DNA from: Perca fluviatilis
Lineage: Eukaryota > Chordata > Actinopteri > Perciformes > Percidae
DNA length: 64,000 bases
Reading direction: 5' to 3'
Assembly (NCBI RefSeq): GCF_010015445.1
Contig: NC_053132.1
Location: 32,357,001 to 32,421,000, forward strand
Position numbers and translations under genes: made by a program. A model generated the notes under the pieces. It did not search any database. It was not told the origin of the DNA and was given only the letters and a program-made list of their open reading frames with translations. Below, one piece after another: positions 43,916-54,058 of this stretch. Every line of letters starts with the position of its first letter. The stretch's first letter is position 1.

Positions 43916-46222
43916 GTGCTTCCGTTGGAGCAGTCGCCCACTCATAGTCTAATAAACACGGTGTCTGTCCCCCGACTCAGATTGGTTAAATCAAAGGTAA
44001 ACAAAAGATGCGCTATACTTAACAACCTAATTGGAATTAAAACGACTGCAACAATAGAACAAAATAGGAAAATTAGATGTGGACTATTAAATATCAGATC
44101 TCTGTCTTCTAAAGCAGTACTGGTAAACGACTTGATATCAGATAATAAAATTGATTTATTTTGTCTTACTGAAACCTGGCTGGGCCATGAAGAATATGTC
44201 AGTCTTAATGAAGCCACTCCTCCCAGTCATATTAATACTCAAATTCCTAGAGGCTCAGGCCGAGGAGGGGGAGTTGCAGCCATCTTTGATTCAAGCCTGT
44301 TAATTAATCCTATACCTAAACTAAATTATAACTTGTTTGAGAGTCTTGTTCTTAATCTTCAACATCCAAAATTGAAGACATTACAGCCAATTATATTCGT
44401 TGTTATTTAGAGGGCTCCAGGTCCGTATTCTGAATTTGTATCTGAATTCTCAGAGTTTTTATCATGTTTAGTCCTTAAATCAGACAAAGTACTTATTGTA
44501 GGTGATTTTAATATCCATGTGGACGTTGACAATGATAGCCTTAGTACTGCTTTCAACTCTTTATTAGAATCAATCGTTTTCAGTCAGAGTGTGCACAAGG
44601 CCACGCACTGTTTTAACCACACCCTCGACTTTGTGCTGGCATATGGTATTGAAATTGAGGATTTAATAATATTTCCGCAGAATTCGGTATTATCAGATCA
44701 TTCTATAATTACTTTCGAATTCTTACTACCTAACTATACTAAATTAGATAAAAGCTTCTACACTAGATGCCTATCTCACAGTGCTATAGCTAAATTTAAG
44801 GAAGATATTCCAACAGCATTTGACTCTATGTCATGCCTTAACATAATAGAGGACCTTTACGTTAACCTCAGTCCCTCTCAAATTGATACATTTGTAGACC
44901 GTGCTACGACCTGCCTACGGATGACTTTAGACTCCGTTGCTCCCCTCAAAAAGAAGATGATGAAGCAAAGGAAACTAGCACCTTGGTATAACTCCCAAAC
45001 TCGCAAATTAAAACAAATCTCGCGAAACCTCGAAAGTAAATGGCGTTCCACCAAAGTGGAAGAATCTCGTTTGGATTGGCAAGAAAGTCTCAAAACCTAT
45101 AGGAAGGCAATAAGAAAGGCCAATATTACTTATTAACAGGTTATGTACCGCAGTCATTTAAAATAGCTGTGATAAAACCTCTTCTGAAAAAACCCACCCT
45201 CGAAACCCACCCACCTTCCATTTCTCTCCAAGATCCTTGAGAAGGTAGTCGCTAACCAACTATGTGATTTTCTACATAGCAATAGTTTATTTGATGACTT
45301 TCAATCAGGATTTAGAAAGAATCATAGCACAGAGACGGCACTGGTGAAAATTACTAACGACCTTCTAACTGCTGCAGACAAAGGACTTGTCTCCATTCTT
45401 GTTTTACTAGATCTTAGTGCTGCATTCGACACCATTGACCATACAATCCTGTTACAGAGATTGGAACATTTAGTTGGCATTAAAGGAATTGCTCTAAGCT
45501 GGTTTAAGTCCTATTTCTCTGATCGATCTCAATTTGTTAATGTTAATGATAAATCCTCCAAGTACGCTAAAGTTAGCCATGGCGTTCCACAAGGCTCAGT
45601 GCTTGGACCAATTTTATTCTCCTTATATATGCTTCCTCTTGGTAATATTATTAGGAAACACTCAATTAACTTTCACTGTTATGCGGATGACACCCAATTA
45701 TACTTGTCAATCAAACCAGATGAAACCAGTCAGCTAGTTAAACTTCAAGCGTGCATTAAAGATATAAAATCCTGGATGACCTATAATTTTCTGATGTTAA
45801 CAGGTCTTCCCAAAAAATCAATCAGACAGCTGCAGCTGATTCAGAACGCTGCTGCTCGAGTCCTCACTAAGACCAAGAAAGTGGATCACATCACTCCAGT
45901 ACTGAAGTCTCTACACTGGCTTCCAGTGCCTCAAAGAATTGATTTCAAAATACTTTTACTGGTTTATAAATCACTAAACGGTTTAGGGCCAAAATACATT
46001 TCTGATCTGCTACTACATTATGACCCACCCAGACCTCTCAGGTCGTCTGGGACAGGTCTACTTGTTGTCCCCAGAGTCAGAACTAAACAGGGGGAAGCAG
46101 CGTTCAGTTTTTATGCTCCACATATTTGGAACAAACTCCCAGAAAACTGCAGGTCCGCTGCAACTCTCAGTTCTTTTAAATCTAAGCTAAAGACCTATCT
46201 TTTTGATGTTGCTTTTCTTTAA
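43916..46222 (+). pseudogene. LINE copy B ORF2: endonuclease and reverse transcriptase, interrupted
   Basis: The endonuclease part has IRCGLLNIRSLSSKAV, DLFCLTETWL, GRGGGVAAIF, a stop at 44408, then VGDFNIHVD, HNHTLDFVL-type and LSDHSIITFEF blocks. RT blocks resume after the deletion at 45137: KNHSTETALVKI, LLDLSAAFDTIDH, HGVPQGSVLGPILFSL and YADDTQLYLSI. The C-terminal end from 45805 belongs to another L2-like family and stops at 46222. Loss of the finger region and the stop make it inactive. Confidence 0.7.
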
Positions 46223-46445
46223 ATAATCTATTTACTTTAATTTCTTATACTGCACTGTAACTTTTATTCTTATACTGCACTATCAATTTTATTCTTGTCT
46301 TTTAATGTTTTTAATTTGTTTATTAATGTTTTTAAATTGTTTTAAATTGTTTTTAACTGCTCTTTAATGTTTTATGTAAAGCACTTTGAATTGCCCTGTT
46401 GCTGAAATGTGCTATACAAATAAAGCTGCCTTGCCTTGCCTTGCC

Positions 46446-47765
46446 TTTAGGCGCCGGGTTTTATTTTTAAAAATACTAGGTTTTGACACCTAAATTTGAG
46501 AAGGCTCTGGCTTGAAAATGGTTTGCGATAGAGACAAAGTGTAAATGAAACAAATATTCAGAATGACCTAACGTTTATCTAGGGAGTACATTTTTCCATC
46601 TAATTTGCATATTATGACGTCATATCGCGGCGGCCATATTGGATTATGTAAATTCCATGAAATACCTGATATTTTGAAAGAGAGTTGAATTTATTTCATC
46701 AGATTTACCCCCCTCCATCCATTTGTTATGTTGTCCACATATCAAATGAACAGGGAAAAAGTAAATTGTAAGCCAACAGTCGTAAACTACAACTATTACT
46801 ACGCCACAAAACTCATGTAAACAGTAGGCGGTTTTCTTTTTGGATGGGGGAGGGGCTCACGGCAGCACCTGCTGCTCATTGAGAACAGTAATTGTAGAGT
46901 GATACGTGCTTTCACGAGTCTCCAAACACCACAAAAGTTTCCAATAACACCAGAAAAAGTCGCTAGTCACTTTTGACAAAAAAAGTCAAGTTTGGATGGG
47001 ATTTCGTCGGACATTTTGCATTGAAGCATGACGTATTTCTGAGCTAAGGTCTAAGTAGTGGAGTGCTGTGTGTCTCCTCTCTGCTCTGACTGCAGGCTGG
47101 GACTGCAGCGCGAAGCTACTGAGAGACTGACCGCCTGTGAGGCGGGGAGGGGCTCATGGCAGCACCCGCTGCTTGTTGGGCATAGTAATTGCAGAGTGAC
47201 GCTCTATTCGGAGAAAACAGCTGATTGATTCAGTACCGGCGTGGTCCCTAATTATTTTGTGTAAGAGTGAAGAATCATTTACATTTAGCCTACACCCGGC
47301 CTAAGCCGGGTAAGAACGGTAGCGAATACGTTGATTCAATGCAGCCTGGACGCGAGTGGTGTGTGTCTCATCTCTGCTCTGACGGGAGGCTGGGGTGCTG
47401 CGCGAGGCTACTGAGAGACTGACCGCCACGGGCTTTGGACGAGGGAGGGGCTCACGGCAGCACCTGCACAGTAATTGTAGAGTGATACGTGCTTTCACGA
47501 ATCTCCAAACACCTCAAAAGTCTCCAATAACACCAGAAAAAGTCGCTAGTCACTTTTGACAAAAAAAGTCAAGTTTGGATGGGATTTCCTCGAACATTTT
47601 GCATTGAAGCATGATGTATTTCTGAGCTAAGGTCTAAGTATGGGATGTCTGCCAACTAGTGGAGGGGAGTATGAATGACATATAACACTTTATTCAGAGA
47701 AAACAGCTGTTTGATTCAGTACCGTGTCCTGTCGCAATTTTGCAACTTTGTCGCTTAAAGGGTTA
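46446..47765. repeat. Complex direct repeats between LINE copies
   Basis: A roughly 200 bp block (46853-47055: GGGGCTCACGGCAGCACCTG ... GAGCTAAGGTCTAAGTA) recurs at 47452-47640, and a partial third copy of its start lies at 47150. CATTTTGCATTGAAGCATGA, AAAGTCGCTAGTCAC and ATTCAGTACCG motifs repeat. Non-coding; probably internal repeats of an unrecognised transposon. Confidence 0.65.
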
Positions 47766-49615
47766 AACTCTAACAAAACAGAAAAAAAAAAGTTATTGTG
47801 CTGGGCCCTAAACACCTCCAAACCTCATTATCTAAAGACATAGCTACTGTGGATGGTATTGCCCTGGCCTCCAGCACTACTGTCAGAAATCTAGGGCTAT
47901 TTTTTATCAGGATATATCCTTTAACACCATCATATTTAGAAGAGCTCCTAATACCTTATTGTCCCACTAGAGCACTGCGCTCCCAGAATGCAGAGTTACT
48001 TGTGGTACCTAGAGTCTCTAAAAGTAGAATGGGAGCCAGAGCCTTCAGTTATCAAGCTCCCACTCCTATGGAACCATCTCCCAATCTGGGTTCGGGGGGC
48101 AGAAACTGTCACCTCATTCAAGAATGAACTTAAAACTCTCCTATTTGATAAAGCTTATAGTTAGGGAGTGAGGAGTTGCAGTGTCCACCAAACTGGCCCA
48201 ACTGCTTCTCTTCATAATTGTTAGATTAATAATATATAACAAAAGTAGAGGGAGGCAGGCCAGCAAATCCCGATCTGGCAGGGGAGAGTTCAAAGCCCGA
48301 ACAGGCTACCTCTCCTTATGACCTGTCTCTCTTAGTTACGCTGTTATAGTTCTAGAATGCCAGGGGACTTCCTTCCTTTGACACACTGAGTTGCTCTCTC
48401 CTCTCCCTTTCTATTACCATTTGTGTGCATCCCATCCCAGAAATGCTTGTTACTAATCCTAGCTTCTGGGGAGTTTACTCCCCGGAGTCCTTATGTTTTT
48501 TCCCCCAGCGTATTTCCTTGTAGAACTTTGGCACCAAGATCCTGGTTGCAGCTGTCACCGTGGTCCTGCTGCACTCCCTGCTGAGCTCAGCGGTGCCCTG
48601 CAATGTCATGCTGCGTCCTGCTGAACCCTGCTGCTTCCTGCTACGTCCATCCATCCTCTGCTGGGCCACGCTACATCCTGTAACGCCCTGCAGCGCCCTG
48701 ATATGACATGAACTACTACGACTACCATTTGAAGTCACTGTTCCATTATTAATTTGACTATTATCGCCACTGTTCATCATATCCCCAACTGGCCCGTCAG
48801 ACACCGCCTACCAAGAGCCTGGGTCTGTCCGAGGTTTCTTCCCAAGAAGGAGTTTTTCCTCGCCATTGTCGCACTGCTTGCTCTTGAGGGAATTACTATA
48901 ATTGCTGGAATTGTTGGGGCGTGTATAGAGTGCCGGGGAAGTTCCTTCCTTCCTATGACACACTGAGCTGCTCTCTCATCTCTGTTTTCACTTGTTTCCT
49001 TTTGTATGCATCCTGTCCCAGAAATGCTTGTTACTAACCTAGCTCTGGGGAGTTTACTCCCCGGAGTCCTTATGTTTCTTCTTCGCCGAGCTTTTCTCTG
49101 CGATTCCCTGCAATTCCTGGCCGCGTCCTGCTGCGTCCTGCTGCGTCCGCCGCATCCACCCATGCTCTGCAGTGCCACGTTACATCCTGCAACACTCTGC
49201 TGTGATGTTCATACGCACAGAGTAGTCAGGATCCGGTATAGGAGACTGCACTACTCAGTATGACACCATGTGCCCTGCTATGACATGAACTTCCACGATG
49301 ACCTTCGAAATCACTGTTCCATTATCTTTAATGTGACTATTATTTGCCACTGTTCATCACACCCCCAACCGGCCCCGTCAGACACCGCCTATCAAGAGTC
49401 AGGGTCTGTCGAGGTTTCTTCCTAAAAGGGAGTTTTTCCTTGCCACTATCGCAACAGCCACTGCTAATGCTTGCTCTTGAGGGAATTACTGTAATTGTTG
49501 GGGTTTTGGAATTCATAGAGTGTGGTCTAGACCTACTCTACCTGTAAAGTGTCTCGAGATAACTTGTTATGATTTGATACTATAAATAAAATTGAATTTA
49601 ATTGAATTGGTGGAT
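47766..49615 (+). mobile_element. L2-like LINE 3' fragment with duplicated 3' UTR
   Basis: Starts within ORF2 (VLGPKHLQTSLSKDI, ALASSTTVRN), jumps by deletion to EELLIPYCPTRALRSQNAELLVVPRVSKSRMGARAFSYQAP and ends near 48165. The 3' UTR holds two copies, about 570 bp apart, of CCCAGAAATGCTTGTTACTAA / GGGGAGTTTACTCCCCGGAG / GAGGTTTCTTCC / GGGAGTTTTTCC blocks (48435 and 49015). It ends ATTTGATACTATAAATAAAATTGAATT plus a TTGAATT-type tail. Same family as copy A. Confidence 0.75.
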
Positions 49616-49910
49616 GCCGACGCTATAGCAGCGCAGCGCCGCAGCACGCACAGCTGCTAACATGTCATTGTGCTAACCGAGCACTGTTAGCCTTTACAAC
49701 AGAGCCGCTTCACTACACTTGTTAGATAATGTTTCATTACAGAGTTCTCTGTTGATTTCTGTTTGTTGCTGTGTGCTCGTGGTGGAATATAATGTAAACA
49801 GAGAGTGGCGTGTCAGAAATGCAATGCGCCATGACGTAGGTCCCGTTCAAAGCCAGGCTGATGTTAGAAATCCCTCTAGTGGAAAGAAAGTGTAACAACA
49901 ACCACATGCT

Positions 49911-50415
49911 TAAGCCTGTTTTACAGTTCTGCAGGCTCCATGCAGAGCTCTCGCCGTAGCCTACATAAGTGGCCTGATGTTTATACGTTTATGCGCTGGT
50001 TGAGCCGGCATGTTTGTGTGTGTGGGGAGTGTGTTAGAGCGAGGGAGAAGTGAGAGAGTGACGGCGATTAGCTTCAGAGTGAGTACCGACTCTAGAGTCA
50101 TAGTGAGAGAAACAAAGTGTCTCCCCTGTTCTTTCTGACCACGGTGGGAAATCTGGAGCAGGAAAAGCACATTTTGTGCACATTAACCCTCTCCTTGATT
50201 TCATGTTGTTTATGGAGAAGGAGAACCAGGAAATTAGTCGGGGGAAATGCAACGCTACTAAGCCACGGCTGAGCGGCGTGCGTCGCTGTGACGTGTAGTT
50301 ACATTTTTGGAGAGGTACACGTCAGGCTACGGCATAGGGTCCGGCGTAGACGCAGAGGGGTCTGTGTGGGTACGCCGTCGATTCTACGCACAACCATAAA
50401 ACAGCCTTCATAGTG
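49911..50415. mobile_element. Non-autonomous DNA transposon, probable hAT
   Basis: The left end AAGCCTGTTTTACAGTTCTGC and right end GCACAACCATAAAACAGCCTT form imperfect inverted repeats. The inside shares the CGTAGCCTACATAAGTGG and CTGACCACGGTGGGAA blocks with the hAT at 36488-37353. No clear target duplication was seen. Confidence 0.45.
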
Positions 50416-50920
50416 GCATTGACAATGTATAAGCCTGAGTAGTGTAGTACATATGTATAACAGGCTGCATATGAGCATTCAATATTTTAATATTATTTGA
50501 ATATTAAAAAAAATAAATGAAATTTGAATGGTATTAAAGAGGAAGACTGACAGCTCTAATATGTATGTCTATCCGCTGCTGTGCTAACGTTAGACTGCTT
50601 GTGAAGGCTGAGTCAAACTAACGTTAGTCACACAAGGAGGTATAAGTCAAACAAAATAACGGCATTATAATACACACAAATATTAAGGCATTTATGTGAT
50701 ATTAATCAATAATGACAAATTACCCCACTGTAGTCAGTATATGCTTTTACCAACAGGTATTCTTTAATTCTCAGAATGGTTGATTTTGTGGCACAATTGT
50801 AATGCTGAAAAGTTGAGCAAGTTTGTGTCAGAGTTGAGTGCGGAGGTTGAGAAGAGGGAGACATGACCGGAGCACAGCAGCGTCTGCCTGCGTGCAGAGC
50901 AAAAGTTTTTGAGAGGGCAA
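50416..50920. other. Unassigned AT-rich sequence
   Basis: No coding or transposon feature recognised. Confidence 0.4.
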
Positions 50921-50942
50921 ATTAGTATTATTGCACGTTCAT

Positions 50943-51094
50943 TTTTGTTTGAGCAAACAAAAATATTTTCAATGCTTAATAAATGTATTTGCATGTTTGC
51001 TATTATCAATATTAACGTGCAATAATACTGATAATAGAAAACATGCCAATACCTTTATTAAGCATTGAAAATATTTTTGTTTGCTCAAACAAAA
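50943..51094. repeat. Near-perfect palindrome with about 70 bp arms
   Basis: The arms (50943-51013 and about 51024-51094) are reverse complements with about four mismatches, each carrying AAGCATTGAAAATATTTTTG. The outer parts contain a second small palindrome, TTTGTTTGAGCAAACAAA. It would fold into a long hairpin or cruciform and may be a foldback transposon. Confidence 0.85.
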
Positions 51095-51099
51095 TTATT

Positions 51100-52020
51100 T
51101 TTGCTTGTGTATAATTTTTCTACAAAATGTAATGTATGTGTGTTGCAAAATGTATGTCTCTGTGCTCAAAATATACAACTGTTCGCTCAGAAACGAGGCA
51201 CAAATATTACACCATAATCAAGGTTTTTCTGCTTGTGATGCAGACCATTGTAGTAATTACCTGCCAGAGCCGTGTCTCCTGAGTCTAACCATGCATTTGG
51301 TGCCTATTGGTTCTATTCTAATGTAGCTCTTAATGGTCTGGATTGACTCCATGAGTCATTTTAATTGGATAATTACTGTAGAGTGAGACTTGGTGCTAGT
51401 GGCCACGCCTTCCAGCAAATTGATGTTGGTATTGAATGTGTAACAGTCATATAGTATTGAAGTAAGTTATTTAAATAAGATCAGACCTGGCCTTAACACA
51501 TGGGAAACACTACAGCAGCTGCTGTGAGGACAAGTCCCCTTCAGTCACTTCCTTATCATGGTATGTACAGTAGAGATAGGAATACAAGCAAACGGGATAA
51601 GACCTGTACAGCTAATTTATGGGCCTCTTATCACACATGGCCAGTCAGCTCGGTATACCTCTAACACCATAAAGGTTAACATCCACAGTATGTTTTCTTT
51701 AGATCTTGTCGCTTTTTCTCTATATTAGATGTTTGACCAAAAACATTATTTTGCTATTAACTGACTGTAATTCCTACATTTAAAGTAGCCCAACATGAGA
51801 CAGGACCCATTGGTTTACACATTTTGGTGCCATCATGGTCGTCTGTCAATTGAGAAAACTCAAGATGCTATAGCTGACAAGGCACAGTATATTAATACAT
51901 CTTAAATATTGCCAAGTCAAACTTGAGTTTGAAGAATCATTTTAAATTGAAAGGACTTATTCACAAGCGGACAACAATTAAAGTCGGCGGAACCGATCTG
52001 TGCCCTGCCGAGTTGCTGCC
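51100..52020. other. Unassigned sequence left of the Harbinger-like element
   Basis: No feature recognised. The last part (about 51920-52020) continues after the insertion at 53698. Confidence 0.4.
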
Positions 52021-52023
52021 CAG

Positions 52024-53694
52024 GGGTCTCATTTATAAACGTGGCGTACGCACAAAACAGGGCTGAAAATGTGCAAAGCTTGTGATTTATAAAAAACAAA
52101 CTTGACGGGAGAATATGCGGTCCTCCACGCAAACTCTGACCCATGCGTATGCACATTTTGGAGACAAAATAGGAATTGGCGACGCAGATGGTGAGGTGGT
52201 GAACTGAAGTCAGACTGCAGAAAGTACATGTGGGAATAACGATTAGGCTACTCTTAATAAGTTTAAGTATTAATGCCTCACGCACATTTCTTCACACCAT
52301 ATCATGAAGATTGTACTGAGTGATAATTGTTCTGAGTGATAATTGTTCCATAAACACCTCCAACTCAAATCTTAAATCAAAAGTCGTTCTTAATATTTAA
52401 TCAGCGCTGTCTCGTCGTCACATTGTCTGCTACGGAGCGCAGGACGATGAGATAGCCCGACTGCATGGAATACAGGATATCATCAAATACCCTACCATTA
52501 GATAACTGCAGAACACAGTGTAAATAACTAAATATCTGTCTTTAAAACTATGCATATATCATCAAATGTCAAAGTCTGGAAATACAGCCGTTAAGCTATC
52601 GCGCAATCGTTACGCTCTATGTCCTCGTTATCAGTCCGAACTTTAATACTGTTCATAACAAAACCTGCATGAAGAAAAATGTGTTTGCCTATTACATTTC
52701 GATTTCAAATTGTATCTCGGGGTGGGGGATACCACCAGTTGTTGCTGTGATTTTAGCAAGGTGTTAACAATCACAAATTGTTGTAGGCTAAACATATAAA
52801 TACTGCGGTGAATCCGTGTGTAATGCTGCATGATGGCACTGCTGGCCCTGCAGGAGGACAGCAATGGAAGAATCAGGAGAAAAAGAGACTTCAGGGACCA
52901 TGACGATGACTGGCTCATATGCCGATTTAAATTCCCTAATATAGCTGTAATAGTAATATAGCTGCGCTCTTGGATCTATGTACTGAATCGGGTCCAGTAG
53001 AGAGGGCAACACGCCGGAACCGTGCCATCCCGGTCCAAATACTGGTCTTCGCCACTCTGGGTGAAACCGGCTGTTTCCAGAGGGAAATGTCAGACAGCTA
53101 AGTGTTTTTTTTAAAATTAATATTATATATAATCTTCATCACTAAGGCTTGTTTGGATATAATATATAGTTCTGTTAAATCTTATTATATACGTCTGGTA
53201 TATTGAAGCTGTCCCCGAGTGCCGTAATGCCTGCTGTTTTGGAAGATTTTATTAATAAAGGTAGTCTATAGATCCGGTTTCCCTACACTGTGCGACAACA
53301 GGCCGAAATTATAATTCAATTGGCAGCAATCTGAGAGTTTGAGAGCGTCTGAGAGTTTGTTTGTTTTTTTTTCTCCGCTAGTCGTCATGATTCAGCATGA
53401 TTCGGTGTAACGAAGAACAACTGCCATGGTCATTAACATACTCATCAGCATTCACGAGGTGCTTTGCATTGACTATTTATGGTTAAAAATTAGCGTGCAC
53501 AGGGTGGGATAAGAGGCTGATCCACGTACGCACACTTGTAGTCAATCTGTGATTTATAAAGGGAACATTGCTTACAGGTGTGCGTACACACGGTTTTATA
53601 AATCTGACTTTTTTTCGGCGTACGCCAATTTGGGCTTTTGGGCGTACATACACTTATAGTAAGGATCCTACGCACAGTTTTATAAATGAGACCC
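52024..53694. mobile_element. PIF/Harbinger-like element, 1.67 kb
   Basis: Termini GGGTCTCATTTATAAA and TTTATAAATGAGACCC are flanked by CAG on each side (52021-52023, 53695-53697). A 3 bp target duplication and GGG start fit PIF/Harbinger. Both subterminal regions carry GGCGTACGC-type motifs. Only short minus-strand ORFs remain (for example 52788-53012), with no recognisable transposase. Confidence 0.7.
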
Positions 53695-53697
53695 CAG

Positions 53698-54058
53698 GGC
53701 TTGAAAAAGGAGACGCAGCATTGGAGAGGGAGAGTAACGAAATTGAACAAGCGGCTCAAGCTCACACAGCGTGGCAAATGAGACTGATTGCTGCTGCAAT
53801 CCCCAGCAAAGGCATGCAGTATCAGTACTTCTGCTACTTGGGTGGAGTGATATGCTTGCAGCACCTGAGAAGCCCTGAGCAGAGAGTAGCAGTGCTTCGC
53901 CTTCCTGAGAATATAGTTCCCAGTATGTATACGGTTAGAAGATGGCTGTGTGTCATGTGACCTTCTTATTTGTACATGCTGTGACTATACAAATCACAAC
54001 ATGTAAATAGGAAAAATGTTGGCGTTATTTTGTCACTTATTGGGAGCAACAACTAATT
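53698..54058 (+). other. Unrecognised coding-like sequence interrupted by the Harbinger-like element
   Basis: Immediately right of the insertion an open frame reads LEKGDAALERESNEIEQAAQ, then AHTAWQMRLIAAAIPSKGMQ and HLRSPEQRVAVLRLPENIVP, until 53960. The composition looks like real coding sequence, and the left flank ending CTGCC (52020) could be its 5' side. No family recognised. Confidence 0.3.

Larger units (their letters stand above)
42700..46445 (+). mobile_element. L2-like LINE (copy B), nearly full length but deleted and chimeric
   Basis: The 5' UTR has a duplicated TATTGTCACTTCCGG motif (42725-42752). ORF1 and ORF2 follow, then a 3' UTR ending in GTGCTATACAAATAAAGCTGCC(TTGCC)n. Within ORF2 the finger region is lost at the 45136/45137 junction. 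Near 45800 the sequence jumps from the family shared with copy A to a different L2-like 3' end (LPKKSIRQLQLIQNAAARVL...SLHWLPVPQRIDFK...SFYAPHIWNKLPE). Copy B directly abuts copy A at 42699/42700. No clear target duplication was found. Confidence 0.75.

Noticed and set aside
44519..45136. LINE endonuclease/RT ORFs as host genes
   Set aside because: Domain order, 3' UTR tails and multiple related copies in the same window identify them as retrotransposons.
42690..46451. TTTAGG as target duplication of LINE copy B
   Set aside because: The sequence after 46445 does not continue LINE copy A, so the six matching bases are likely chance.
49911..50415. An 8 bp duplication for the second hAT-like element
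   Set aside because: Flanking octamers do not match; only the inverted ends support it.
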